Shown piece after piece: positions 22,918 to 35,721 of a stretch of 64,000 nucleotides of DNA. This DNA is from Cyathus striatus. Lineage: Eukaryota > Basidiomycota > Agaricomycetes > Agaricales > Nidulariaceae. How positions within the stretch are numbered: position 1 is the stretch's first letter; the number at the start of each line of letters is the position of its first letter. The translations under genes and the position numbers were made by a program. The notes below the pieces were generated by a model that did not search any database, had not been told where the DNA came from, and was given only the letters and a program-made list of their open reading frames with translations. Location of the stretch: positions 2,790,001 to 2,854,000 of the forward strand of contig JAOVFP010000004.1 of NCBI GenBank assembly GCA_025738555.1, in the 5' to 3' direction.

Positions 22918-24123
22918 GCATCCGAACATGAACTCTAAAGTGGCAAGAAGGAGTCGATTATAATAATTCCATACTTCCGTTAATTGTGTCCACAGATATT
23001 GTATACTTCGCTCGTACATCCATACCATACTGACAGTGCCTTTGGTGTCCTAAGTTGAACTTCGAACAATTTCGCCCACTTTTCTGTCTTTGACTCTCTC
23101 TCATGCTGCCCTTCCTCTGCCCTTCCTTCCCTCTCCCACTCACATTCTTCTCACTTTATATCTGCTTTCTCTGTGCTCTTATGTTCTTTATTTCATAGCT
23201 CATATGTATATTTTGTAGGTACAGGCTTTCCTTTTGCCATAGACACATACCTACATATGAGGCTACTTGTTGATATGTAGCACTCCATTTTTAATGTCTG
23301 ATACTTTATGCATCAGTTTGTACAATAATTCATTTTTGTAGATGTAGCCTGTAGATATTAATGTCTGCGTAGTATACATATACATATATGTTTCTGGTAC
23401 TGGTGAAAGAGAGACAAATGTTTACAGAATTACCAAAGCGAGCAAATGTTTTTATGACAGTGACCTCTTATATTTGACTATGGTCAACCCATAGTCTGGA
23501 CAGCGCGAATATCCTCCATTTCCCCATCAAAGGTTCACAGTAGTTCGGCTCTAGTCTGCTTGCAGTCCGAACTACAGTCTGAGTCTGAGTACAAACACGC
23601 TTACAGTTTGCCTACGTGCAAGCCTCTGGCAGTGTTGACTAAGCATGCTCTAACATACACAGCAAGGGAAGCTAAGTCAAGCTAAGTATCCCCGTTGATA
23701 TCACCGCCCCAGAAACACCCTGTCAAATTTCAATGCCTATGTATTTCCGGGAATCAAGAATCGAGATACCAGATAGACATAAAGACTTAAAATCGAATCC
23801 GTCCTCTCTTATCCATCCATAGAATATTCACATAAACATATTGGTTATATATCATATATCTACACATCATAGAAAGTGTATAATATTTGGAAACATCCGA
23901 ATAACTGTTTCCTATACTATCACTACCCCGGAGATTATAAAATTTTCATTGTTATACAATTTCACATACCCTCCCATCCACTAATCCTCTTCGGATTTTC
24001 CAAACACAATGGGAACTCACTCAGCTAAACAGCTGTGTTTTTTTTTTTGAGGATATTTGAGGAATATTGTCTTGACTCTTGAGGAAGCCTCCCGATCGCA
24101 GGGACTCCAAAATCCTAGGAGTT
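22918..24123. other. Intergenic, no gene seen
   Basis: AT-rich sequence with no supported frame. Around 23470-23640 there are repeated AGTCYG words (GTAGTTCGGCTCTAGTCTG, GTCCGAACTACAGTCTG) that look like the subterminal part of another small element. No boundaries could be set. Confidence 0.4.
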
Positions 24124-24133
24124 TATAATTGAG

Positions 24134-25661
24134 GGGCCTACAGATTTTGACGTTGCCCTAGATTTGACGTTGCCAAAGTGATGTTGCCTGGCGTTGCATT
24201 GATGTTGCCGATTTAATTTTGGCGATGCCTGGCATTGCAGTGGCGTTGCTTGCTGAGGTCTTGTGTTCAAGTCCTGATTGTGTACATGGTTTTTTTCATT
24301 TGTACACAACAATTTTACTCTAGACAACTTGTAGATTAGTAAATACATGATATATAGAAATAAAAAATAAAGATTTGGTAGAGATAAATGCACTCTACTC
24401 ACTTTTATACTAGTTGTAGAAATTGTTGAAAATAAGATTTTGATGTTGCCTGGCATTGCCATTTGAGAATTGACGTTGCCAATCCGAGATTTGATGTTGC
24501 TGGCATTGCTTGACGTTGCCAGTTTGAACTTTTTTGTTAGAAGTGGCGTTGCCATGACATTGCTCAGCATTGCCTTCGACGTTGTTGGAGGTTTATTGTT
24601 TCTCACACCCTCCGCTCCGCCTTTGTTTATATTTGTACACAGTGTTGATCACATCCATCACACCCTTCCTCATTGCCATGGCAATGCATCACACTTCCTT
24701 GTCATCATGCTCAACAGTAAGCAAGTATTTTCTTAATTTATAACTCAATTCTTTATCATTTTATTCTATTATTTTTGCATTATATAATATATATTATGAT
24801 AAATCTACTATACAATATTTCACTATGTAATGAAAGGGATAAAGCTATTAAACATGTAAATTAGAGACAGTTTTTAAATAATCTTCTACTGCAATATGTT
24901 ATATTATAAATAGTAGACTGTATGTTTGATTAAGGGAAATGTAATAAAAGTGTAAAAAGTGAGAGTGGAGGCATGGGAAACAATGAGTGAGAGGTGGGCC
25001 ATGGTTAGTGTTGCTGCAAGGTGAGTTGTCTTCAAGGTACCTTGGAAATGCCGAGATCAAGCTGGACCTTGAGGTGAAGGATCAAACATCAACAATTATC
25101 ATTTCCCTCATGCCGGTCACCTGACGGGGGTCAACATGTTCAACTGTATATTGACACGACTTTTGTACATGCTCATCTCTGTTTAGTTCACTACTCACAC
25201 TATGTGGCTCCCACTGCTTGAATATTTTCTCTTTGTTATATTACTACTAGTCACTTGACCTATACTACTGTTTTCAACTTAAGTACCTTGAATAGCCATG
25301 CTATCTATAAGATGAGAAGTTGGAGGTCATGTGAGAATTACTTTCAACTACATGATATCATAAGTATTTTACAGTTGTAAACTATATAGAAGTAACAAAT
25401 ATTTCGTCTGTAGATCTTAAAATACCAGCAAGCTATGTGTACCACGGTAATTAAAGCACCAGCACTTGTAAGTAGGATGGCATAAGGTTGATATACCATC
25501 TTGGCGAGGGGTGTGGGAATAAATTGATTGTGGGCACTTTGCTGCACTGGCATTGCCTGTGATGTTGCTGATGTTACCACACAAGAATTGACATTGCCTC
25601 ACAGGCAACATCAAAATACAGGCAACATCAAAATACAGGCAACATCAAAAACTAGTAGCCC
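24134..25661. mobile_element. MULE-like non-autonomous element with 10-bp target-site duplication
   Basis: TATAATTGAG lies immediately on both sides (24124-24133 and 25662-25671), a 10-bp duplication of the kind made by Mutator-like transposases. Termini are GGGCCTAC on the left and GTAGCCC on the right, so the inverted repeat is short. Immediately inside each end are arrays of GACGTTGCC/GATGTTGCC words in inverted orientation, mixed with GGCATTGC. The interior is AT-rich and shows no transposase. Length 1,528 bp. Confidence 0.75.
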
Positions 25662-25671
25662 TATAATTGAG

Positions 25672-26958
25672 TAACAGGCATGTCACAGCTGCCGAGTTAA
25701 AGTCCACTAGCACCTGCTAAGATCTTCCACCCAGGTCACAGTCGCTTGGCTGTCATGCTACTCATTTTGCCAGCCTGTTTTAGATGCGTTCAGGGACCAG
25801 GCAATGCTTGAAATAATCACACTTGTCACGCTTCACACCATCCTCTTTCCTTCTTCCTTTATTTTATTATCATCGGGATGGGTAGCCTCATAGTTATTTC
25901 AAGTATTTATTGTCCATGTCCATAAAATGTACAATGTACATGTGAAAAAATCATGTCCATATGTGCAAACAATCCAGCCCGATCTGCCTTCCAGTCCAGC
26001 TCCTTCTCAGATTTCGTGAAATTTCATCACCATTTTACATGTAGCTACCATAATACATCTTGTACTCCCTTGCAAATTTGAATAGTAATGTTCATATACT
26101 GATTGAAAACCATGCCAAGATTTATTGTGGTCTGCATAGAACTGCGTCCATAATGTTGTTTTTATAATCACCAGGGACTTATAATCTCTAGGGTAGCGAT
26201 AGTACTTACTAAAATTTACATACAGTCATCAACCACCCAACATGACACACCACCCTATGTGACAAATCCAACTGATTGACTTCTCCTAACGTCAAATCTA
26301 TGGCTATCATTACAATTCTTTTTGTATTTTTAGGCCTAGTATCCCAGTAATGAGCTCCAACAGTATTTTTACAGATATATCTTGAAATAGATATATGACA
26401 CATAAATTAAGTTGGAGAGTTACCCCAAACATGAGATTTCCAAAAAATACATGGCATGTATTACTCAATAAAGGTAACTGTTTTATAGAATAAGTAGCTA
26501 TGATTCAATGTAATAAACCTGTGTAAATGTTTTTATGAGTAAAGTGCATCTATGTTCTCTGATATCACTAGAAATCTGAAGTGCTCAGTGTTGCGAGACA
26601 AGGAGGTTTTGTTTATATTAATGATCCGGACTTCGGCAATCTTTAATTTTGAAGTGTTTGTAATAAACTGTATTGCCATCAGCGGCTGTCACGCCACGTG
26701 GTTTTAATCAAAATCCAGTTCCCTCAACTATTTTGCGAATGTTTGTTCCCTACTAAAACACAGTGCAGTAAAAATTATACAAAGCGATTCTATATGATTA
26801 TATCTATCCGTATGTACAATTTTTATAGTAGAATATGTACTAGATAATGTTGAATCACAACTTCAAGTTTTGTTGTCATGTGTAATGGTTGATGACTGTA
26901 GAAGTCGTGCTACCGAACATCAGAAGTGGCGCGATTTATTAAATGTGCTTGAACGCCA
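25672..26958. other. Intergenic, no gene seen
   Basis: AT-rich DNA between the MULE-like element and the P450 gene. Short frames on both strands lack motifs. The last 60 bp before the TATA box are CpG-containing and probably belong to the P450 promoter. Confidence 0.4.
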
Positions 26959-26965
26959 TATAAAA
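26959..26965 (+). promoter_or_regulatory. TATA box for the P450 gene
   Basis: TATAAAA, 79 bp upstream of the ATG at 27045. It is followed by CCATAACCCTCCTCCCTTTG, a pyrimidine-rich stretch expected around a fungal transcription start. Confidence 0.6.
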
Positions 26966-27044
26966 GGCGAGAAACATATACTATCTCCATAACCCTCCTC
27001 CCTTTGACTACAGCGTGATTCCATCAGTTCAGCCACCTACCGAG

Positions 27045-29150
27045 ATGGCGCTCTGGCCAACAGAAGAATATATGCGTTTGTGCGTATAGACCAAATTCCT
27101 TTCCCTCCCGTTTTCAACTGATCACGTATTTTAATCATTATGCAAGGGCATTTACTGCTATCTTATGTATTCTATGTTTTGCAATTTTGAGCTCAAAGGG
27201 ACGAAGCCCACTCAGCAAGATTCCTGGTCCATTTATTTCAAGACTCTCTCCCATGTGGCTAGCATACCAAGCTCGCATGGGAAGAAGGTACTTAGCCGTA
27301 GATGAGTTACACAAGGTCCGTTTTTGTAAGACTTGTGAATTAACTGGTATACTGAATGTCATGCAAATTCAGAAGTTCGGAAAGATAGTTCGTATATCGC
27401 CTCGCCATATTTCAATATCAGATTATACGGAAATAGACACCATTTATGGGCAAGGTAATCGAGCACTCGACAAATCCAAGTTTTACGATGCGTTCGTTAG
27501 TGAAACGGCGTCAGTGTTTTCTGCCACTGATCGTAATGAGCATTCGAGGAAACGTAAACTCCTCTCCCGGGCCTTTTCCCACGAGTCATTACGGAACTTC
27601 ACCTTTTTAATTGAAAATTCTCTGCAGCAGTTCATTCAAGAGCTAGATAAGATCAGTAATACGGGAGAAGTGATAGATGTGCTCAAATGGCTGAATCATC
27701 TCACGTTCGATATACTCTCCGATTTGGCTTTTGGGGAAGAAATCGGAATGGTAAAGAAGGTAACTCAAAGTTAACATTCATGAACTAGTACTGAGTTGTC
27801 TACCTACAGCGTTCGGATATTGTCGAAGTTCAGCGCTCAAATGGAAAAATAGACCAGGAACACGCCATCTCACTTGTTGATGAGGTATTTGTTGTTGTTA
27901 ATGTACTTTGTTCATTTTTTTTGACTGTTGTAAACTTGCAATCAGCGGGAGCATCTGTCAGTTATAATCGGAGTTTGGCCAATTTTAGGGAAAATAGCGA
28001 AATGGATTCCAGATCCATTGTTCCAGAAGGGATGTAAATCATCGGCTGGCCTTGCAGACTTTGCGCGTCGGTGCATCATGAAACGTTTAGACTCCGAGTC
28101 TAATTTAGAGGCACAAACTCGTCGCGCAGACATGCTGACAAATCTAATCGATGCACACGGGGAGATAGCTGATTTGCAAACGACTGAATCAACTGTCGAG
28201 TTGGTTGCGGAAGCAGTAACATTACTGTAAGCGTTATATTTCACTGATGATTATCCGTCGCGTTGAAGATAATGCTGACAGAATTGCTGGGTCCGACACC
28301 ACGTCAAGTTCTTTAACAGCAATACTGTTCCTAACGCTCATCCATCATCCCGTCTATTCCAAGCTGGTGGAGAACTTGGAATCAGAAATTGGTGACAGAT
28401 CATTGACCTACGATCTCGTTAAGAATATACCATATCTTGACGCAGTCATCTACGAGGGGTATGTAGCTGAACAGATGACTCAGTACATGACATTTACGTT
28501 ACTCACCTTAGACTGCGATATCATGCTATAACAGCGATAGGCCTTCACAGAGTGGTTCCAAGTGGAGGAATAGTTTGTTGTGGGTATGAGATTCCAGAAG
28601 GCGTAAGCAGAGAATACTACTACAAACTTTATCCAACAAACTGATTCCTTCTGACTATAGACCGAGGTTTCGGTACCAGGGTTCACCATTCAACATGATC
28701 CAGTAAGTGTAATGCTTAACAATCGCGTACTTACTAATTGCGCTAACATAATCATATTAGGAGATCTGGAGTGATCCAGAGAACTTTAGACCAGAGCGGT
28801 GGTTAGAGTCGGATGATCTGAAGCCCTATTTTCTAGCATTTGGGCGGGGACGGAGGGCTTGCGTAAGTGTTGGTCTATGTTGCGTTGAAAATCCTTCATA
28901 CTGATGTTTCTTCTCATAGCTAGGTCGAAAGTAAGTCCTTCAAGTTCGGCAGCGCCGCGCTAAGAAAAAACAAACTGACTCGGATTTAAGTTTAGCCTTC
29001 ATTGAAATGCGCCTGATCTTGGCGCAAATGATGCTTCGATACAAAATAGAACTCAAAGAGAAGAGTATGCACACAATTGAAGGGTTTGCGCATAAGCCAC
29101 AGAGATTAATGGCAACGCTCGCAAGAAGAAATAGACCGAGCTTAGCCTAG
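27045..29150 (+). CDS. Cytochrome P450 monooxygenase, CYP53-like
   Basis: Eleven exons: 27045-27079, 27147-27315, 27373-27759, 27810-27884, 27946-28226, 28282-28458, 28512-28602, 28661-28702, 28761-28862, 28920-28930 and 28991-29150, for 509 residues with no frame break. An N-terminal hydrophobic anchor (AFTAILCILCFAIL) precedes the proline hinge KIPGP. The segment NRALDKSKFYDAFVS plus RNEHSRKRKLLSRAFS resembles the benzoate 4-monooxygenase (CYP53) group. The I-helix oxygen-binding motif is AGSDTTS. The heme loop FGRGRRACLGR supplies the cysteine ligand, and the PERF-type segment reads FRPERW. Exon 10 is only 11 nt. It acts on the ER membrane with a reductase; substrate not determined, aromatic acids being the family precedent. 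Confidence 0.9.
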
Positions 29151-29449
29151 TTAGATGTTGGTGACCGAGGAGCCAGGTTTCCGGCATGGTAGATAGACAG
29201 TTGTGATAGCTTTGATGCGTGAGGGGGACAGTACGCACTGCGTATCGCAGCGAAGAGATGAGGATCATCGATTGTGGCGTAGAGGCTGTAGACAAGCACG
29301 AGCCAATAGAGTATCAATAAGCCAATCAATGCAGCCTATGCCTCAACCACACTGTCACATAATACACTTCGTCCAACAATTCCATCATACAAAAAATAAT
29401 TAAAATGTAATGCAAAGTCAACGTCCGCGCTAAACTTCAAAGCTTCACA

Positions 29450-30740
29450 GCTTGAACGAACTAAGAACCTCAACAAGCCCATCCGCACTCTTCGACACAA
29501 CCGCCTACTCAGGCAGGAACGTAAGTACCTCCTCAAGGGCAGGTATCTACCCCCCCTCTCCCTCACTCTCGCTCCCACTCCCCACATTCACGCACTACCT
29601 TCCCATCCACCTCTTCAACATTAACAATCCACACGTGCCCACTGTGGATAGTGTACATCATTATCTTCCGCTCCGGAAAGTAGAGCCTACAAGAACGCGT
29701 ATTCGTTCCACAGTGATATACGCACTCCGGAGGGGTTACAGGAGATGATTGATTCGAGCCAGGGATTGGGGTCGAGAGAGACATGTTGGTGTTTGAAGCA
29801 TCATTGAACGAGAACGAAGAGGAATTCCAAGACGAAGTCACATAGGACGCCCCACTCTCACATATACAGTCCCGGCTTCGTCTTCTCAGGATAGAAATCC
29901 ACCTCCTTCCCCTTCGAAGACGAAATCCAGGGGACAATCATCCGAAGATAGAACTGTGCGCATGTGCGCGCAGTAACCATTTTCGACACAAACGAGTTCG
30001 ACCACGACGAAGTGCCGAACATGGAGAACAAACAAGAACGTGAAGGTATCTCAACCCGTTGCGTTTAAGCGGCACACCAATGCCAACTGGGAGCACGAGC
30101 TAGAGATACGCCGTCGCACACAGACCTAAAAGAGCTGTCGCTACATACACTATTCAAAGTTAGATAAGATTAGAGGAAGGAGATGGACTGACATTTGCAT
30201 TCAACGACATATTCGCAACTTGCCCAACCAAATCCACAGGGAGAGGAACAAGGGGAATTGTAAAATCCACCACGGAATCGCTCCTTCCTCCTCACTGGCC
30301 TACTTAATCTTCTCCACCTCCCACGCGCTCAGCTCGGCCTACGAGCAAGAGGCATACTGTCATTGGTGTCCTCCCCATTCGACGCTTCAAACATCCTTAT
30401 TTCAGCAACTTGTTGCGAAGGGTGCCGTACGCTTTGAGAATCTCGATCCACCCCATCACGTAAGCGATGAATACGAAAATGTAGCCCAGTACCCCCCTTC
30501 CCAGCCAGAACAGGAAAGCACGTTCGCGTAAGGGAGTGGGACGTATCGTGGCAAGAATGCGTTGAGGGGCGCGGGAAAGGTTACGCGGGCGGAAGGGGGC
30601 CAGTCGGCTGCCCGGGGATGCGCCTTCGAGATTGAGTGTGTTGGGGATTGTTGGCCAGGGATATTGTATGAATATATCAACGTTGTAAGTAAGGCCGAGA
30701 AGGGGTGATAAGGAACAAGGGAACGCACACAGGGGCACCA
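29450..30740 (-). pseudogene. Gene Y relic, copy 2
   Basis: Minus-strand counterpart of 7270-8300. The best-preserved part (30740-30400) reads NVDIFIQYPWPTIPNTLNL, then RPRNLSRAPQRILATIRPT, then a hydrophobic helix GVLGYIFVFIAYVMGWIEIL and AYGTLRNKLL before a stop. Downstream pieces near 30170-29450 are in several frames, including a hydrophobic TALLGLCATAYL followed by LVLPVGIG. Probably a multi-exon membrane protein gene that has decayed; family unknown. Confidence 0.45.
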
Positions 30741-30889
30741 CTCAACCAATCTTACTCCATCATTAACCACCACAGTCCTCCTCGGGCTACGCCTACCAAA
30801 ATACTCCAATAGCTGGATAGGTCTCGCCACTCCTAACCTATCGTCCGTTGCTCCCGGTGCCGTAGATATAGATCGATCGTTCAAACCCC

Positions 30890-31573
30890 TTCGTTTTCAT
30901 ATTGTGCTTCCGTCTCGATGATTGTTATGAATAGGTATCGGTATTTGCAAGGTTTTGCGGCTGCTAGTAGTATATATTGATCAAGTTAGATTGGGGATAA
31001 ATATAGAGTAGGATCGGGGAGAAAGACGCACGTCCAAGTATATCAGTCAACCCAATTGTGTGGACCACCTCCTGAGCCCTACTCAGTCATGTACCAGATC
31101 AAGTGCTTATGCTAGGCGTTGATCCCGAACACGTCGAACTCTTCGTCGGAGAGTTAGACGAGGGTTTCTAGTTCGATGCGCCCTTGGTCTAAGGCTAGGT
31201 TCTATCCTATACGTCAATAAAGAGATAAAGAGGAAGAGAAGAGAAGAGAAGAGGGAGGGAGGGGGAAACATACGAGGGACCGAAAGTCGTATACGCTCGT
31301 GGGCACATATACTGGCAGTGTGAAGTTGGCTGCTAACCCTCCTAGAGGTGATAACTGTGCGCTGTTCCTCCCATCCGCAGAAGTGGGGATAACTGAGTTC
31401 ACGGGTGTAGGCGCTGAGGAAGTGGATATGGGCCCAGTAACAGAAATCACATTGGCACTGACGGTCGGAACAGCAGACGCATATACTTGGTGCGAGTGAG
31501 AGAGGTAGTTGGATGCAGGGGCTCTAACCGAGCACGACCCAATACAGCCTTTACGATCATAGCCGCCCACCAA
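30890..31573 (-). pseudogene. Rds1-like gene, decayed copy 3
   Basis: 31573-31214 gives AVPTVSANVISVTGPISTSS, a Ser/Thr linker, then LGGLAANFTLPVYVPTSVYD and FRSLV before a donor-like gtatgt. The next block (31200-31080) matches the exon with FDAFGINAEDRYLIQYMAEQ, but with stops. CKYRYLFITIIE near 30960-30920 matches CKYKYPFTTVRE. The signal-peptide start is replaced by unrelated codons, and several stops are present. It is immediately followed by the gene Y relic, the same order as at 6.8-8.3 kb. Confidence 0.65.
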
Positions 31574-31689
31574 GAGGTGTCAGATCCTCCGATTCCGGAC
31601 GTCCATGACGTCAGAGAGAAGGTGGGGGGTAGGTACTCCACGGATTTGGTTACTACCACATACAGCAAGTCGGCATACGCTACCTACAT

Positions 31690-32141
31690 ATGCCATCAAA
31701 GGCGAACTCCACCACGCAAATCCTTTGTTGTATATGCATCTCTTGTTTCCTGAGTAAGACTTCCTTCACCGGAAATTCCTAGTATTTTGAGTGGAGTTCT
31801 CCTGAATGCCAGCGAGTGTAAGCAGTGACGTCGATCTTGGCGCTCGGCCGGGATGCAATGCACATCTTGTTCCCCCCCCACCGAGTACAGTGGCTCGGTC
31901 TAAGGTGCTTTATAATGGATGTCGATGGTGCGTTTTGAGATGCTCAGACTCGAGAGTAGTGTAGGAGGCGATGGCAGTTCAGTGACCTGACAAGTGACAT
32001 GTTAACAGGTGTTGACGATGGCGCCTGCGTGGAGGCTTTAGCCAAACACGAATTAATACCCCATATCAATAGGGGCATGCTCAAAGCAATCAAGTACGCT
32101 ACTTCACAACTAAGTACTTCAAGAAACCAACCGGACACCAA
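31690..32141 (-). pseudogene. Gene X relic, copy 3
   Basis: Duplicate of 14100-14560. The frame carrying DVTAYTRWHSGELHSKY is interrupted shortly after, and the upstream part lies in other frames. A run of nine C at 31871-31879 replaces sequence present in copy 2. Confidence 0.45.
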
Positions 32142-32393
32142 AATGAAAATAAACTAAAAATTACACGAGAAAATAGAATCCATGTCCATTCCGCTAAAAT
32201 AATACCCTTCCTTCAAGAAAATGATTTTTTTGTATTCGAAAGAGTAAAAACGTTACACTGTAGTAAATACACAGTATGTATGCTAAAAAAATTATTAGTT
32301 AACACGGATCCTAACAGGAACAGTCTTTCAATCGCATGTAGTTGAATAATTCATCAAATTCGTAGCTTGCGTTATCAAACGTACCTCAACACC

Positions 32394-34756
32394 TCAAGTA
32401 TCTCTATCAGGAGCTACCTGAATAACCGTCGCCATCTGAGTAGCCCATCCGACTGTATTCAAGGATTTACTACCCTCCCAATACTCGCCGGTACGATTTG
32501 ACTTGGCGTCAAATGGCGAATCTTGGGCAATGCTAGACAAGTTAGTCGCTCTCGTGGTAAGGAACAACTTGAAAAATCCAACGTCTTTCGTGTCTCCATC
32601 ACGCAGGAGGAATTCCCAAGGTGGGGCACCACCCTCGCCATACCCGATTGTCAATGTGCTTTTTGCACCATTCGCGTCTTTAGCATTATAGGGTGGTAAT
32701 GGCGCATCAACAATGCACGTATGACCACCACCGAAAGGAGGTGAAAACCATTCAACTAGTATCCAACACAAATTAGAATTGATAGAGAGAAATATGATAG
32801 ATGCTTACTTATCGCAAAGTCCGAAGGATCAAAGTAAAACAAGTAAGGGTAGAGAGGAACATCAGAATGATTAGATATCTTCATTCCAAATCTCTCCGTT
32901 TCATTCACAACAATAGTTACTGGATCATTTTCCAGCAAATTGGCGCTGTCTGGTTTATGCACTAGGTCGTAATCCTTCGTAGGCTCGACACGAAGTTTTA
33001 TGAGTTCCATCGACACATTTCGCGTCTCATCACCAGTTCGAGTCAGGTGATAGCTGAAGTGCAAGGCCGCGCGAGCAACGCTACGAAGAACAGAATGTTC
33101 TTCCATGTCGATCGAGCGGGTTGGAATTTTTCTACCAATGTGTGGTGTGATCAATGGATTATTTTGATAGAGCAAGACTTTTCCGTCCTCAATGATCATT
33201 TCCAAATTGGCCTTCTCCGAAGTGTCAGAAATCGTCACGGATAGAGAACGTTGCCATTCAGAGGGGAAAACGGACTCGAGCCAAATGCGGTTATTGGAAT
33301 AAATGGAGAGTTTTGGTTGAGCTAGCTGTTTAATGCGACAGTAAAATGACCGAGGCAGGTCGGACAGAGTAGATCTTTCTGCAATTTTCAGACGAGATTC
33401 AAATGCATCGACTGAAGAGGCGATAAGATGTCCCCTGTTCGTATTCGAATCGATCATGAGATTAGTTGCATGCGCAGTAAACGTTGTATTAACGGTTATC
33501 CCCTGAGCCATGCCAGCTTGAAGCATGATTGAACCATCTTCATCTTTCTTGGCCAAAAGGAAAGATCGATCTGCCCCAGAAGCGTTGCGGTTGAATAACC
33601 TCCTATTGACATGTTGTCCTTCACAGTGAGGAACCTGCTTCCTCGATATGCTGCAAATTGTAAGCCTTCGACGTAGATATTTGCACTAAGGTTACCAACT
33701 CACTATTTAGGTAACTGCAGTTTATGCATTAAAGATGTATATGTGAGATCTTCGAGATTGGAATTATTCAAAATCTCAAGTAGTGCATTAGTAAACACTC
33801 CACGGCGAGTAATCTTGCCTTCATGTGCTAATTGTTGTCGCCCACAGGCAGCGAGAAGAACGTGAGAGGCATGATATTTCCCTGAAAGCCCTTGAGGAAT
33901 TGCAGCACTTCGAGTGTCTTGTGACCATATATCCTGGTCGCAATTAGCAGACAGACGTGCCACGTTGGGAGGATTGGGCATGTATCGGACAAGGTAGAGG
34001 TTGTCTTCCGATACCTGGTTTTCAACCTTATCATTGCGGTTGATACCAGCGGAAGAACAGCAGTCCAGTATTAAAGTCTGTTGAAAAGTGAATAAGATAG
34101 CAATTAAACGAAAATAAAATTCGACGCACGATATTGTCGCCTTTCTTAGACGATATTTGATTCAACATAACGGATATGGAGCGATCGGCAATCCATTTAT
34201 TGATATCATCTTCTCCATTCGTATCAGGGTTCGGTGTCCATATATCACTTGGACAAAGTATTTCAATCTGATCACCTAATGTAATCCAATCATCTCCCCA
34301 TTCCTTCGGCTTAGCAATTCGGCCACCGTGCCCAGCGTAATAGATGATTATCGCTGCTTCATCCTTCTTGATATCAGTATTATCACGAAGCTGATGAAAG
34401 CCGTCAATTATCCTATCTCGGGTTGCTTTCTCGTCGCGAAGGCTGATGATGTTTTGTTTCGGAACTTGTAGTTTATCGACAAGGAATGCCTCGAAGGCAT
34501 CTGCATCTGCTTTTGCTCCTTGAAGTTCATAACCTGGGTACATATACTTGTTAATACCAATGACGAGCGCGAAGATCGCAGGCGTAGGCTCAGATCTTGG
34601 AAGCGTTTCAGAACGGTCAGGTTTGTTGAATTGAAGAGTACTTACCTATCAGAGAATGATAAGCATGAGGTAGCAGAGCTAATGATTAGAGTGAACTCCA
34701 GGAAAGTTATCACAAGAATTAGACGATGTAACTCACTGTAATTTGTCGTCAGCCAT
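32394..34756 (-). CDS. Caspase-domain (peptidase C14) protein 2
   Basis: Minus-strand exons 34756-34737, 34678-34646, 34595-34130, 34077-33704, 33650-32809 and 32755-32394 give 698 residues. Exons 2 to 5 have exactly the same lengths as in copy 1, although codon-level indels compensate inside exon 3 (TPNPDTNGEDD here, TPNVNGEDD there). The catalytic His (YYAGHGG) and Cys (ILDCCSSAG) are present; the residue after CC is Ser instead of Phe. The start is MADDKLQ and the C-terminus ends VIQVAPDRDT. All splice sites are intact, so this is an expressible paralogue rather than a relic. The uncharacterised C-terminal half is shared with copy 1. Confidence 0.88.
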
Positions 34757-35479
34757 GACTGCTTCGTTGTGGATTGGGGGTGAATGAGATGAGTTCGCTA
34801 TGGTTACAGTGGAAGGTTATAAGGCTTTCATAAAGCTGTAATACGAACTCTGATACCAATCAGCTATTGATATGTGCATTTGGTGTAATTCACAGCAATC
34901 GGTACTCGATTACAGGTGAAGCTTGAAGTGCAGAGTTCGACTGGTAACAGGACATACGCAACTGCTTGTTTTTTAACAAGGAAGAGGCAACCTAAGCCAA
35001 CATGCTTTTTTTTGTCATAGCGTAGACGATATCATCGCTACTTGGCGGTGAAGATTCGCACGTCGTTCTAAACACTCACTTACCAGTTATAAAGTTGATC
35101 GATTGTAACGATAAAATATGATGTACCTACAGCAATCCATGCTCAGAGCTATCGGTTGTTTATTAACTCTGTGCATGGTATAGGCGCTGTGCAGTGCGCG
35201 CAGCAAGGTGGAACTTGTTAACAGGCACTTGACCCCACATAGAGCAAAGTTGAATAGCTTATAATAGTCCCATACTAGTGGTATGAGCTCGTCAGCGAGG
35301 ATCATACGGACTCTGGGTCAACAATCCGGAGGACTTACTAAGCGTGATGGTGCAGGAAGACGGTGCAGTACCCAAGCGCCTCTCGTGTTGCGTAAGCGCC
35401 GTTATACGCAAGATCCGTTCCTTGTAATGGTTTGTGGTGCGTTTTGAGAAGTGCAGAGTTTACAGGGGGCTAGTGGGTT

Positions 35480-35600
35480 TTGACGGTACTGCACGGTACA
35501 CTGCACGGTACTGTGCGGTACATCAAAAACTATATGGTAACATTTACGGTACGCACGGTACAATGTACGGTACATTCTTCGTGATGCACGGTACTACCAT
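35480..35600. repeat. GGTAC-rich short array
   Basis: About ten copies of CGGTAC(A) words (for example CTGCACGGTACACTGCACGG), separated by 5-20 bp. Less regular versions occur at 46850-46990 and 48390-48480. No coding content. Confidence 0.6.
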
Positions 35601-35721
35601 ACATTAATCAAGTAAGAAAATTCCGTCATAAACGGAGTACCACGTCAATAATTATTGTATGGTACATCAACAAAGTGATACAATTCCGTGATAATCGGAA
35701 TAATACTTCAAATTTAATGTA

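Larger units (their letters stand above)
31690..35460. repeat. Segmental duplication, right copy
   Basis: Partner of 14100-17910 in direct orientation. Both copies carry the caspase gene complete. The right copy ends just before the GGTAC-rich stretch at 35480, where similarity stops. Confidence 0.9.
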
